Source: Lampris incognitus
Lineage: Eukaryota; Chordata; Actinopteri; Lampriformes; Lampridae
Length of the DNA stretch: 64,000 nt
Direction of reading: 5' to 3'
Assembly: GCF_029633865.1 (NCBI RefSeq)
Contig: NC_079211.1
Coordinates: 143,193,585-143,257,584, forward strand
Positions 1 through 14,400 of the stretch are shown piece by piece (the stretch's first letter is position 1; each line of letters begins with the position of its first letter). Made by a program: the position numbers and the translations under genes. The notes under the pieces were generated by a model. The model made no database searches. It was not told the origin of the DNA and worked only from the letters and a program-made list of their open reading frames with translations.

Positions 1-1915
1 ATGTGACACCATTCGCAACATGACTTAGTAGGCAGTGATAAGGGACTAAAGTTGTCCAGCAGTGGAGACATTCACCCCATTAGATCTACATGCATATATA
101 AATGGCAAAGCAGGTGACAGAAGCAAGCAGGCAGAGAGGTAGCAGGCAGGTAGGTAGGTAGGTAGGTAGGAAGGATTCTGGAAAGGGTGACAAAACTGGC
201 AACATGGGCAATATGGCTGCATTGTTCATACACTTGAGCTAAAACATGATTGAGGGCATGGGGTGGGTAGAAAGATGCTATTGGCTTTTGTATCATGGCA
301 ATGAATGGTCATGGCTATGTTGTTCCTAAAAGGATTTCAGCATGTCTGCTTCAGAATCAGCTTCAGCTTTGCTGCATTAACAACATGGGAGAATATTGTT
401 GTGAATAGTGAAACACGGGCTTCCTGAGCTCTGCAATATATTCATTCAATTTCAAAGTTGGACCAAATATTTACAGTCCATTCTTCTTGGCTGCCAATTT
501 ATCTTTCTTTATATATACACATATAAAATAAAAACGGGAAAAAAAATTACATGACTGAAAACAATGCATGTCACTGAGGTTCAGTAATGGGATGAAAAAT
601 GCATGTGAAAGCTAAGAGGTTGCATCAGATTTACGTACAATATTAAATCAAGGCGCAATTATGCAAATGCACATTTCTATTTTCATGCTCTGCTGTATGA
701 GAAACATACATTCCCACACACAACATGGATTGTGCAATAGTAAGAAAAACACTGCATTAACTTTTTAAATAGCTATATGCAGATTATTCGAAAATCAAAT
801 CTCTTAAAATATGTTTACCCTGTTTGTTAAGTGAGGATAGGGATAAGTCTAGAATTGTAAAGCTTTTACAACTTTAAGACAAGTCTGTGATTAATTCCTT
901 CAGCATGTGATCCAGCATCAATTCTTATTTATTTTTAATATTGCATGGGACTGTCAGGCCAAATTGTGTCCGGGCTGCCAAAATGTGTACGGGTGATGTC
1001 ATCGCGATGCAATCGTGACAGCTCGCATTCCTGACATTCCTCTCTCGTTGTAGTTCGTAGCGTCGTAATATTGCAGGCAAAAGCAGGTTTAATAGTGTAC
1101 TCTTTTTAGCTACATCGTACAATACATGCACAGGGTCACCTTTTATATTCGACTTGCAATTGTTTATATTAGGATATGTTTTTCGAAAAGCACAAAAAAA
1201 AGCATACTTTTAGGCGAAAGTTCATCTACTGGTTGATCACCTTGTTAGCTAGCTAGCTAACTAGCTAGCTAACATTATGTAGCGTGGACGAGATTTTCAA
1301 TAAAGATGTTCTATAAATCTTTTTTCCATTAAAATGAAACATCCAATATTAGCTATTATATGTTTTTTGACATCAATGACAAGTTAGCTAGGTAGCTAGC
1401 AACCAAAAAAAGGGGTCACGAAATGTTATTTTAAACAACCAGACTTGCGATGATGTCACCCGGACACAATTTGGCCTGACAGTACAAGAACTGATCAAGG
1501 ATAACAAAAGCTTGGCTGCCATTCACAAAGCTTAAACATTAACATACAACAGACTTTTGCATCACAATGCTTTCATAAAAACTACCTGCATTTGCTTTGC
1601 ATCACTGCACGCTTCAGTCATTAAGAAAAATGTGCATTGCTCAAATTCTAGAAGTGGAGTTGGTAGGAAAGCAAAAGAAGGAGGATGACCAACAGTAAAA
1701 TGGATGTGAAACCATTATGGCACCCCCACCCACACACACACACACAGCAGAAGCTCTATCAAACTCAACTTTCATACTTGTATTAGTGAGAATATGCTGC
1801 TAGTTTTTGTGCAGCAAAACAGTAATTTTATCGGTAGCCATATTGCCCATTTCACAATATCCTAATCACCCAGTGGGAATCATTATTAATGAAACCAAAG
1901 CCATTAGCATGGTGA
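1..1915. other. Non-coding stretch, probably cabin1 intron
   Basis: AT-rich sequence without a recognisable exon on either strand. It holds a (GGTA)n run at about 150-171, a 534-bp inverted-terminal element at 950-1483 and a short (CA)n at 1732-1746. It is interpreted as the intron following cabin1 exon 27. Confidence 0.5.
950..1483. mobile_element. Non-autonomous DNA transposon (MITE-like) with 25-bp terminal inverted repeats
   Basis: The left end begins ACTGTCAGGCCAAATTGTGT and the right end reads the same for 25 bases on the other strand. Just inside the left end the sequence CCAAATTGTGTCCGGG recurs in diverged form (CCAAAATGTGTACGGG). Both ends then share a GTGAyrTCATCGC block. The interior has no coding capacity and includes a GCTA-rich near-palindrome at 1243-1272. 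A target-site duplication is not evident. The superfamily is not assigned. Confidence 0.75.
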
Positions 1916-1918
1916 TTA

Positions 1919-2487
1919 GCCTTCTGAGTACTCCCCAGTGCACTTCCTGTCCCAGTACATAAAAGACCCAGCGGCCATCCCAGAGGCAGTGTCTAGGACT
2001 GGGACTGTACCATCAGCCTGCTGCTCCTCATGCTGCTGCTGCTGTTGCTTCTGCTGCCACTGCTGCCGCCGGAGAGTTTTACGTTTGGCGTAATCGTGGT
2101 CGACTGGTGTGGCCATGTAAGGAGGGGATGTCAGACCTGGGACAGCATTGGGAGGAAGGGAGGTGCTGAGAACAGTAGCTGCACAAACTGATGAACAGAG
2201 GGAGTCTTCGTCCATTGAGGGAGGCTTCTCCCTGGAACAAGTAAAGGACAAGATGAGGATGATTTTTTCAGCCCTATAGACAGCACATGTATACCAATAT
2301 TTATTGTGCGAGACTGTGTGGCTCACTTTTCATGGGACCTGGGCATACTTGGCATACTCTTTTCCTCCCCTTTGGCAAATGGCCCTGTGGCTGCCTCCAC
2401 CAACATGTTGAAAAAGATGTCATACTCCAAGTCAGGCTCACCAGCCTCCAAGAGTTTCAAAATGGTGGCACTTAGCCGGAAATACAA
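1919..2487 (-). CDS. cabin1: cabin1 exons 26-27, last exons inside the window
   Basis: Exon 26 (2487-2327) encodes [20 protein letters not shown] and [12 protein letters not shown]. Exon 27 starts at 2231 with [12 protein letters not shown] and contains the conserved [20 protein letters not shown]. It then runs into a glutamine-rich stretch (about [14 protein letters not shown] at 2030-2060). The frame stays open until a TAA at 1918-1916. Its donor is not certain: GT sites near 1933, 1957 and 2008 are all possible. Family members continue for some 800 more residues, so a splice must occur before the stop. No further cabin1 exon is recognised in 1-1915. Confidence 0.8.
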
Positions 2488-5400
2488 CTGGAAGGCAGAT
2501 CGTAGAGAGGGACAGTTACCAGCTGTGAAAATCTCACTAGCTGTTACAATAAGGTGCACATGTACAGCTTTCATTTATTCAATGTTATATAACTAGAGAG
2601 TGTTTAGCCAGCTTTAAACCACCATTAAAAACTTAAAGGTAGAATGAGTAGGCTTTTCCAAAAAATTAATGTACACTCAATACAAAAATAATCCCTCTCA
2701 ATCATCACTTATGACCCACTAGACGTATGTGGTGGTGTCTGTATCTGCAGAGACCCTGTCCTCTGCCTGCATTTTCTGCTTTTTCTTATCTTGCTTCGTA
2801 CGGGACGTTTCTGGGCGTTAACATTTGGGCAGCAGGACTCTATAAAAATGTAGAAACCATGCGCCTGGGTACCGTGGCAGTCTATTCCTTTGCCACCAAC
2901 GCAGGGATTGTCAGTTCGAATTCCAGTGTTACCTCCAGCTTGGTCGGGCGTCCCTACAGACACAATTGGCTGTGTCTGCGGGTGGGAAGCCAGATGTGGG
3001 TATATGTCCTGGTTGCTGCACTAGCCCCTCCTCTGGTCGGTCGGGGCGCCTGTTCGTGGGGGAGGGGGAATTGGGGGGGAATAGCGTAATCCTCCCACGC
3101 GACGTCCCCCTGGCAAAACTCCTCAATGTGACGTGAAAAGAAGCAGCTGGCGACTCCACATGTGTTGGGGGAGGCATGTGATAGTCTGCAGCCCTCCCCC
3201 AGATCGGCAAAAGGGGTGGAGCAACGTCCAGGACGGCTCGGAAGAGTGGGGTACTTGGCTGTATACAATTGGGGAGAAAAAAAAGGGGGGGGAAATGTAG
3301 CAACCAGGTGCTAAATCGAGATCGTAAGCTTTCATCCAAGAGGAAGCTACGATAATGGTGCACACAGCACCGAAAAGATGCAAATATAGCAAGGTGAAAC
3401 ACCAAGTGGACAAAGCTCGTTGCAAAACAAGAGTGAGTCTGGGGTTGGCTTTCACCTGCTGGCAACCACTGAAGGAGAGGATGGGAATGAAGAGCGATGC
3501 AGAGTTGGCTTGGGCGTGCACTTCTGGTGTCACTGAGCCAGGGAAGAGGGGCCAACTTTGAATGTTGTGTTTACAAACAGCAAGCGACAAATCCTACTCC
3601 TACCTTCAAAAAGTTGTTTACCTCCAGGGCTTCCATAGCCAGATCAGGTGGATTATGGTAGTGGATTTTTCGGGGGTACCTGGCTGCTTCCTCATGCAGA
3701 TAGTGTGCTGCCTGTAAATATAAAAAGAGTTGGAATAAACAGAATAACTGATTGCCAATACAGAACAAGCCTTAAATTAATTTAAAAAAATGAGGCAAAT
3801 GCCCCCTGCCCACTCATCCTCTTTACTGCTCTGCTGACCTCATGGCCCATCCCTTTCCTCATGAGCTAACCTGCCTCCACTGATCAGAACAAACCTATGA
3901 GTAACTCAATACATTTTCCAACCAGGGAAAATTTTTTTGAAGGGGTGGGCTGAAGGTCAGCGATCTGCTATCTCTGTAGGTGGGTTATCTAACAACACAC
4001 AAGGGGAGTTTAAAAAATGCCTGCAATCATCACTACATAAACAGACACTCCAGTTTACACACTGCATTTTTTTTTTTTTTTTTTTTACAAAGCCTTCCTT
4101 GTAATGTAATGTAAGTTTATTGGATGCCGATTTAAACATTGGGTCAATCCACAAAATTCAAAGCCTCGTGCAGGTTTGGGAACCTATTATGTAGGACCCT
4201 TGGTTGGGTACCTTTTTATAGAGCTGCAGATATTCCCGCGGAGGCTGCCTGCGTTTCTCTGCTATCTTCCCCAACATGTAATGGATGAGCCACTCCTCTT
4301 CATCACTGTCCCCATCACAACGTGAGGCTTTCTGGAAACACTGGGAGGCTGTCTCCAGCATGGAGTCTCTCCTCTCTTCCATCTGGAAACAACATTTGAA
4401 AATGTGCGTATACATGCATACACAGATGAATGGGTGCATACAGACAAACCCAAGCAGTCATGAGTGATGTAAGCCACCTCAAGAGGTCAGATCAATTTAC
4501 TCAACGGCAAAGTTACATGTGCCACAACAAGAAGTGACACGGCATGACATCTATTTAGCCAACAGAAGTGGGAGGGAAAAAAGGAAATTAATGAAAAGAA
4601 CCCCAGACTATGGGATCAAATGTACCCTATAATCTCATGTGCCATCACCTGTTTAACCATCTCGGGGGGCAACTCGTTTGTCCATTGTTTGAGCTGCCGC
4701 GAGGCGAAAGAATGCAAGGCATACGACATTGTCCCGTACTCGATCCACAGAGACAGGTTGGAGCAGTCTATCTCCAAGGCTCTTTTGAAGCAGTTGAGCA
4801 CAGCCTGGGAATGTTTCCAGATCGGTCCGTCACTTTTCAGTTCATTGGAGTTGAGCTTTTCTTGGATACGGCTGGCTCTGGCTAAAGCCATACCAGCCCA
4901 GGAGTCAAACCTGGTGAAGGACACATTCTGACTTGGTACCAATGCCATCCAAACACATTTAATTTATGTTCACATTCGCTTTACTTTAACCAGAATGGAA
5001 ACAATATTTTGGATTGCAAATCTTTTTCAGTAATTGTAAAATACAAGAAAAAAGGCAGGCAAACACATGTAGACTCTAAAGGAGGGTCATGTGTCAATAA
5101 AATGAACATTTCTTAAAATAAAGGCTAGTAAGCAAGAAGAAAAGGACAGACTAATTGCTTATTTTGGAAAAGGTGTTGAGACAGTAAGCCGACGGTGCAA
5201 ACCTGTTGGGACACACGCAGATATCATGCATATAGAACTTGATGGCTTTGGATTGCTCCTTGTTCTTGAAGTGGTAGTCAGCCAGAAGATAGTAAATCTC
5301 ATTAATGATGGGTGGCGCTGGGGAAGCACCCTCAGGTAGGCAAGGGGCCTTAAATAGTACAGAAAGGTAAATGACCTTTTGTAGTGTCACTTAACAAAAC

Positions 5401-8400
5401 ACCATTGCAATGCAAAGGGCTCTGGAGAGCTAACATCCACTCACTAAGCACGTCTTGACTCATCCATGCTCTTAACTTTCAGTGTCAGCCCACCAACTAA
5501 CCTTTGTAGATGTGCCCTCGGTGTAGGCTGCCACTTCATCCATGGTCAGAGTTGGAGTGTCACTGAGGGGAGCGATGCCAGTGAACCTCCTCAGCAGATT
5601 AGCCAGGTCGGCTGACACCGTGCTGGTCTTGTAGCTGTCAAACTCCGGCAGCGTCTTGGGCTTGAAATACTCAAACATGAAAACTGCGTTGCTCCAAAGC
5701 AGCTCAACCTGCAGTTCACACGGATAAATTGTAGAGTTGCATGGAAAATGCTAATGTCAGTCCTTTATATCACAGTACAAAAAGCAGAAATACAAAAATG
5801 GAGAGAATGGAGCACCGTTTATTTAATCTATTAATGTGCATGGTTTTTTGTCTACCAATACAATACCACACAACTTCACTTGAATGAATCTGACTTCATG
5901 CTATGCTATTGCATTTTTTCTCCTAACAGTTGCCATCACTTAAACCTTAATTATGTAACTAACATTTGATGTCTACGAATAAATCTTTGTAAACAGTTCT
6001 ACTGTGATTTCATGTTCCAAATTGTAAATTGGTCCCGCTGGTTTCTTCTGGGGTTCTGGCTCATATGGAGCTCTGATACAAAAGAGAACTCTAACTAACG
6101 CTCCCTGGCAGCGTGCCAGCCATTATGTTTATTAATGCATCGACTTGTTGTTTTTGAAACTGTTCAAGGATCCTATGACTAACCAGCTGATTCCCAACCG
6201 GCAAAATATTTTGTGCATTCATTGCACAATTGCTCTTAGAATTTCAGTACCTGCCATTCGAATTTATTAACACTCAACTTTGGGGATGACAACCATCTAG
6301 TGGCCGGATACATAAATTACAGCTGCTGACGTGCCTGTGACTGATGAAAAGAACTGATACCCCACAAATCTGAAAGCATAGGAGCAACTTTTTTTTTGTA
6401 CTTGGCCAATTACCCCACTCTTCCGAGTCGTCCCGGTCGCTGCTCCACCCCCTCTGCCGATCCGGGGAGGGCTGCAGACTACCACATGCCTCCTCCGATA
6501 CATGTGGAGTCGCCAGCCGCTTCTTTTCACCTGACAGCGAGGACTTTCGTGAGGGGGACATAGCGCATGGGAGGATCATGCTATTCCCCCCAGTTTTTCC
6601 TCCGCCCCCGGAGAGGCGCCTCGACCGACCACAGGAGGCGCTAGTGCAGCGACCAGGACACATATCCACATCTGGCTTCCCACCCGCAGACACGGCCAGT
6701 TGTGTCTGTAGGGACACCCGACTAAGCCGGAGGTAACACGGGGACTTGAACTGGTGATCCCCATGTTGGTAGGCAACGGAATAGACTGCCACACTACCCG
6801 GACGCCTCCATAAGAGCAACTTTTGAGTAAATCACCCCGGTTTGAAATTAAAATCAAATTTCAATAAATTTTTGATTAATAAAATTCTGGCCTTCAGATT
6901 TGATCCTATTTGGGGTTTGTGTTATCTTTACACAAACATTCTTTTTAAAGATTATTTTCTTGGCATTTTCCACCTTTATTGGATAGTGATAGTAGAGAGC
7001 GAGACAGGGAAGGCAGGGGAGAGAGGAGATGACATGCGGCAAAGGGCCTGGGCAGGATTCGAACCCAGGCTGCAGCAGTAAGGACTCAGCCTTATGTGGT
7101 ATGCGCTCTACCAGGTGAACCACCAGGGCGCCCCCTACACAAACATTCTTTACAGTTTTCTGTTGAGTAACTCAACAGTTGCTCATTATTATCTCAGACC
7201 ATGCCAGCTGTGCTAGGATTCTGAATGACTAGTATACTAGTACTAGTCTAGGCTCATGGAAGTCACACAGCTAAAATGCCACCAGAGTGGCAGGAACAAG
7301 CTGCACGAAAACAGCTGTGAATGCTGAAGTGGGGATAATGGCACTAGACAGCAATTTAGGTTTGACCCACAGATGCTGCATCTATTTCCTATGCACAGCA
7401 GTGCCGAAGAAAATTGGGGAAACTGATAATCATGTAGCCATAACACGCTTATCGAAAGGCATGACTAACATAATATTTAGAAGAATGCATGTCTGACCTG
7501 TGGAGCAGAGTGGTCCTCGAGGTAGCGGGCCTTACTCTTCTTACTGGGGTAGGCATACAGGCAGAAAAAGCACTGCTCCAAGGCCATCTCCAGCTCTTCT
7601 TTGTAGGGATGAGAGTCATCCTTGGAGGAGGCAGTAAGCTCTTTTTTCAGAACTCCAACCTGCATCAAACAAGCACGGCATACAAAACAAATAGTCATAT
7701 GAAACTAGATAATTCATACAAAGCATTTTAATGTTTGTGGATATAAAAATCATAAAATCTACTACTACTAGTGCTTTCAGCTGCTCCTGTTAGGGGTCAC
7801 CACAGCGAATCATCCGTTTCCATCATTTCCTGTCCTCTGCATCCTCCTCTGTCATGCCAGCAACCTGCATGTCTTCCCTCACCACATCCATAAACCTCCT
7901 CTTTGGCCTTCCTCTTTTCCTCTTGCCTGGCAACTCCATATTCAGCATCCTTCACCCAATATACCCAGCATCTCTCCTCCACACATGTCCAAACCATCTC
8001 AATCTTGCCTCTCTTGCTTTGTCTCCAAACCGTCCAACCTGAGCTGTCCCTCTAATATACTTGTTCCTAATCCTGTCCTTCGTCACTCCCAATGAAAATC
8101 TTAGCATCTTCAACTCTGCCACCTCCAGCTCCATCTCCGGACTTTTCATCAGTGCCACCGTCACAAAACCATACAACATAGCTGGTCTCACCACCATCTT
8201 GTAGACCTTCCATTTAACTCTTGCAGGTACCCTTCTGTCGCAAATCACTCCTGACATGCTTCTCCACCCACTACACCCTGCCTGCACTCTCTTCTTCACC
8301 CTTCTTCCACACTCCCCCGTTACTTTGAACAGTTGACCTTAAGTATTTAAACTCATCCACCATTGTCACCTCTACTCCTTGCATCCTCACCATTCTGCTG

Positions 8401-11400
8401 TCCTCCCTATATGTATTCCATCTTGCTCCTAATGACCTTCATTCCTCTTCTGTACAGTGCATACCTCCACCTCTCCAGGCTCTCATCAACTCGCTCCCTC
8501 CTCTCACTACAGATCACAATGTCATTCACGAGCATCATAGTCCACGGAGACTCCTGCCTGATCTCATCCATCAACCTGTCCATCACCATTACAAACAAGA
8601 AAGGGCTCAGAGCCGATCCTTGATATAATCCCACCTCCACCTTGAACCCATGTGTCATTGCTACTGCACACCTCACCACTGTCACACTGCCCTCGTACAT
8701 ATCCTAAACCACTCTTACATACTCTGCCACGCCCGACTTCCTCATACAATACCACACCTCCTCTCTCAGCATGCTGTCATATGCTATCTCGAAATCAACA
8801 AAGACACAATGTAACTCCTTCTGACCTTCTCTATACTTCTCCATCAACATTCTCAAAGCAAACATCACATCTGGAGCACTTTTTTGTGGCATGAAACCAC
8901 ACTGCTGCTCGCTAATCATCACCTCTCCTCTTAACCTAGCTTCCACTACTTTTCCCCATATATTCATGCTGTGACTGATCTACTTTATACCTCTGTAGTT
9001 GCCACAGCTCTGCACATCACCTTTGAAATTGGTACCAGTATGCTTCTTCTCCACTCTTTAGGAATCCTCTCCCTTTCCAAGATTGTGTTAAACAATTGAA
9101 GTTAAAAACTCCACTGACATCTCTCTTAAACACTTCCATGCCTCCACAGGTATGTCATCAGGACCAACTGCCTTTCCACTCTTCATCCTCTTCATAGCTG
9201 CCCTCACTTCCTCCTTGCTAATCCACCCATTTCCTGATTCGCATCATCCAACCTTCTCTCTCATTTTCTTCATTCATCAGCTCCTCAAAGTACTCTTTCC
9301 ACCTTCTCAACACACTCTCCTCGCTTGTCAGCACATTTCCATCTTGATCCTTCATCACCCTAACCTGCTGCACATCCTTCCAAGCTCGGTCCCTCTGTCA
9401 AGCCAACCAGTAACAGTTCTTTTCTTCTTCCTTAATGTCCAACCTCTCATACAACTCGCCATACGCCTTTTCCTTTGCCTTCACTACCTCTCTCTTTGCT
9501 TTACGCCACATCTTCTTGTGCTCCAGTCTACTTCCTTCATCTTCTTGACTTTCCCACTTCTTTGTAAACCACTTCCTCTGTATACTCTCATGTACTCCCT
9601 CATTCCACCACCAAGTCTCCTTGTCTTCCTTCCTCTGTCCATATGACACACCAAGTACCTTCCTAGCTGTCTCCCTCACTATTTCTGCAGTGGTTGCCCA
9701 GCCATCCAGCAACTCTTCACTACCACCGTGACTGTCTTAACTCCTCCCCGAACTCCACACATCAGTCTTCCTTCTTCAACTTCCACCATTTGATCTTTGG
9801 CTCTGCCTTTACCCTCTTCCTCTTCTTGATCTCCAAAGTCATCCTACAGACCACCATCTGATGCTGCCTAGCTACGTTCTCCCGTCACCACCTTACAGTC
9901 TCTAATCCCTTTCAGATTGTACTTTCTGCATGAGATATAATATAAAATCATAAAATAAACAAATAAATAAAAGAACAACAAAGCAACTGCTTCTGCTACT
10001 GTTGTGTAATATGACCTTCCTCCATCCAAAACCATTAATGCTTAGAACAGGGCAGCTCACTGGAGTCACTTTTGTCTCAAGGACAATCGTGCTTCATCAC
10101 ACACAAGTTCTGACATGGACTGTCATTTGAGATTATTTTACATTATTTCTAGTATATAATGAAAAAAATAAATCAAAACATTTCAAAATGTAATTTCCTT
10201 TATCCATCTCAGTCTCACAGCTCATGAGCTTTAAGTTATGCCTAAAACAACTTACACAAACAAATTCTCTCATTTCATTTCCTCTTTACAATAACACGAT
10301 CAAAAGAATAATGAAAAGATATACAAGCATTTAATATCAAATCCCCAACTGTTTCTTAATTAATGGCATTTATCATTACAGCAGAGTACACCACACACGA
10401 CACATTCAATAGGCCGTGATTAAATTAGTCGGTTTATGCAATGCTACATATGACAGCAAACTTACAAAGAATTTAAGGAGCGCGCCATCCGAGTTGCAGC
10501 ACCAAGACCGACGACCAAGGTACTCATGGGCTGTACTCAGCAGCATCAACGAAGAAGGTAGCATGGGAGTGTCGGAGTCGTCTGAGGATGAGACTTAATG
10601 GTATCAGGCAGTGTGACATCTACTGTGGCATAAACATCAGAGGAAAGTAGCAAGTTTGAAGATGAGAACCTAACAAACCTTCATCATCCCCTACAGACAT
10701 GTGCTGCCGCAGCAGACAGTCAAAGGCAGCCTCTTCATGTTTGATAATGCGATGCAGGATAATCCAGGGTAGAACCGAGGAGAAATAAGGTTCCTTCGGA
10801 TCCTCAGAGATGGTCATGCTAAGATCAATCAGCTGGAACCAAAACAACAACCGCACACAAATATTAGGTGACACACAAGATTGTCCATTCTTGCCAGCAA
10901 AGAATAGTATTGTGCTAGGCACATGGCTGACCTGGATGAGGTTGTTTGCCAGTCGGGCCATGCTGGAGAAACGAGGGACATTGCTGAGTAGCTCTGGGTT
11001 CTCAGTGAAGCAAACCTCTATGCCAGTCAGCAGCTGTGTGATAGTTTTTACCCATTCCTCTTTAGCAGAAGGGGAGCTGGCTGAAGCGGAGTTGAGTTGC
11101 TGCAAGGCTTCATTTAGGGCCAACTCTGTGCACTCCAGACATTGGTGGTAGTCCTGCTGCTTCAACAGGGAGTTCTAGTCCACAAGGCAGGTATCAGACA
11201 AAAACCAGAATCAGAATCAGAACACTTAATTCATCCCCGAGGGGAAATTGGGTCCTATTACAGACACTCACACTCTAGTAAAGAAAAAAAAACTAAAAAC
11301 TAACAAGATACAAGATAACAAGAAAATAGAAACAAATAGAAAAAAGAAAAACAGAAGCAAGTAGAAATAAAAGATAAAATAAGAACTATAAACAACAGCA

Positions 11401-14400
11401 AAATATATAAACATGTGGGCACAAAAGATAAACTTACATTAATCCTGCAATTCAACATCTTCAAAACAAGGTAGAATCAAGACTACTGTGTTTATGTCTT
11501 TCTAACCTGGAGCAGCAACAGCTGCGCAGGCCTCTCCGGCGCTGAGCTGACAAACTCCAGAGGTTTACTCCTGCCACCATAGTTAAGAGTGGGCTGCAGC
11601 AGACGCACAACAGACTCAAAGTCTCCAGATACAAATAGGCGCTGGATCTCCTCCAGAGACTGACAACGCTCCAGAGACTTTAGCCTCTTGTCAATCTGTC
11701 CATGGGAAGAGATTTTTTTTGGGGGGGGGGGGCACGACAAATTTTTCAATTAATTCAGTGCATGAAACAACAAGACTGCTAGTTTTCCTTGGGTGTATCC
11801 AGGATATTTTAATTTACAAATTTTGCATGTAATCACATGAAACTATATTTAGTGGATGATAAAAGACAGCTCTGCATCATGTTAGAAGTGCTTCATGTTA
11901 GACAGAATGTTTGATGGTAAAACTAACTTTTAAAATATTTCCTTTTAAAGTCTAAGGAGTCTTTATGCATAGGAACTGACAAACTTATGTGTTGGGAAGG
12001 TTTTTTTTATAACAACCAACACAAACCTCCTCCACTGAGATTGCAGCATCTATGCGTAGGTTAGGCAGTTGGATGGTGTAATGTTTGCCCTCTGGAGTCT
12101 TTGGCTTGCTCTGTAGCAAGCCTGTGCAGACATCATAGCTCTCCAAGGCCAATTCCATCTCTCCCTGAGACAAAAACAAGAGAGCAATCATTGGGAAGGA
12201 CATACTTCATTCAGGTCTAGGGTTCAAGGATAACGGGTATCGTATATTGTACTTACTGGAATACCTTGTGAATTTGCACTATACAAATAAACTTGACAGC
12301 ATTTTTTTTGCAGAGTAAAGCTATTACAGAATCAAAAATTGAGGCAAAAAACACAATGGAATGGAGAGCTTACCTGAAGGGCCAAAAATCGTGCCTTCAG
12401 CCAATAAACACGCACCATAATATCTAGCCAGTCACCCTCAAAAAGGTCCCTCTGAGAGGAACCCAAGGCTAGGATGAACAGATCGCCCTGGTAGTGCTGT
12501 CCAGGGAACTCTGTGCCAATAGCATCGCAGCCTGGACCATTAAGATTCCTTCTTGGAGACACTAAAATTTAAATTAGAATTAAACAAAAAAGTAAAAGAA
12601 AATTACAGTCATTATCCAACAGATTAATGTCACAAGCCCGGGTAGAGGCTACTTCATTAATACTTACAAGTCTTTCCTTTGCTGTGTGACCATTGTTCTA
12701 ACTGCAACTCCATACAAGCCAAGCTCATCATCAACATTTCCTGCAGATGTAACAAGAATTACAGGTCATCTTACCATCAGCAATGAGACCTTTTGTTTTT
12801 GACAGAAAACCGCAGCTATAAATCCTTGGAATCAGTTGAAAAGACATTTCTAAACTCTAGATACTGTCTTACTGTCTGGATTGAAAGTCAGATATACCCA
12901 AGACCTATTCAAAACTCAGTACAGACGGTGACATAGGGCCCTTGTAATGTCCAAGAATAACTGGGAACATGCTTATCCTAAAAAAGTTCAGTTCTTTCAA
13001 CTTTTGCCCGCAATGTGTTTCCAATGTGAAACAAACTTTTCTTGCTTTTTCACATAAAACAGTTATCGAGGATAAGTCAAGTCAAGCCAATCTTATTTGT
13101 ATAGCCCATTATCACAAATTACAAATTTGTCTCAGTGGGCTTTACAGCAACGCAACATCCTGTCCTTAGACCCTCGTATCAGATAAGGAATAACTCCTTA
13201 AAAAACACCTTGGAGAAAAAATAGTAAGAAACCTCAGGGAGAACATCATAGGAAGGATCTCTCTCCCAAGACAGACAATGTGCAATGAACACTGTGTGTA
13301 TGCCATTTACAGAAAACAACATTGAAAGAGGATAAATGAATTATAATGAAATTATAAACTATATGAAGAGGATGCCAAGCAGTGTCCAGATGCCACCAGA
13401 AAAGCCCAGGCCCTTAGCCACGTGACCATCATCACTATGTAGACCTGACAGGAGGCTAGACTACACATGTACACAGGGGAGACTCACATCAAACCATTCA
13501 CATACATTGGAGAAGAGGCAAGAAAAAAACATTTAGTCACACATCGGAGTGAGAAAAGGATATCCTTTTTCAATGTTATAACAAAATTATATGGATTTAT
13601 AAATAAGATATTTAAAAATAAATGTGATGAGGGAGATGCCAAGCAGTGTCCAGGTAGCGACCACCGTCACCATGGAGACCTGGGAGGAAGACAGACTACA
13701 CGTGCACACAGGGGCGACTCACATCACACCATTCACATACACAGAAGAAGAGAAAGGAGAAGACATAATTCAGAGAGAGAAAAGGCAGATGAGAGAAGAG
13801 AACAGTTTGCAATAGTCGATAAGCTATACTCTATAATCTCGTCAGCAGAACAGTGCTTGGTAAATTCATTGAGACAGAAACCGACCCGCCATGCAGTACA
13901 GGTCGTGAAGTACTTAATTTAAAGGCAACTAATTGTAGGTTAAGGCAAAAAGGTGATTTTTAAGTTTGGATTTAAAGGACTCAACAGACTCTGATTGTCT
14001 GACGGCAACAGGAGGTTATTCCATAAGAACGGGGCCCGATACGAAGAGGCTCTGCCACCAGCTTCTTTTTAGCTTTAGATACACAGCAGCCCTGTATTTT
14101 GGGAGCAGGGAACTTGAGATGGAATGTAAGGTTTAAGGAGATGAGACAGATATGATGGGACACGCCCGTTTAGGATCAGCAGAGGCACCTGAAAGTCTGA
14201 TCTAACATGGATAGGAAGCCAATGAAGGGAGGCAAGAATTGGTGTAATGTGGTCAAATTTTCTAGTTTTAGTAAGTGTAGCTGCAGCATTTTGAACCATT
14301 GGAAGACTTTTAGTACTAGCATGTGGCAGACTTGAAAACAGAACATTACAGTAATCAAGTCTGGATGAAACAAATGCATGTATTAGAGTCTCTGCATCAT

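Noticed and set aside
72-296. Possible further cabin1 exon on the minus strand
   Set aside because: The 74-codon text does not resemble the remembered CABIN1 sequence downstream of exon 27, and a tandem GGTA repeat makes up part of it.
2929-3590. Minus-strand frames of 155 and 208 codons
   Set aside because: They read through a family A SINE; the same frame recurs at other SINE copies (6,274-6,819; 24,005-24,555; 25,722-26,236), so it is repeat sequence, not a gene.
9152-9646. 164-codon Leu/Phe/Pro-rich frame on the plus strand
   Set aside because: It is the antisense shadow of the RTE LINE on the minus strand.
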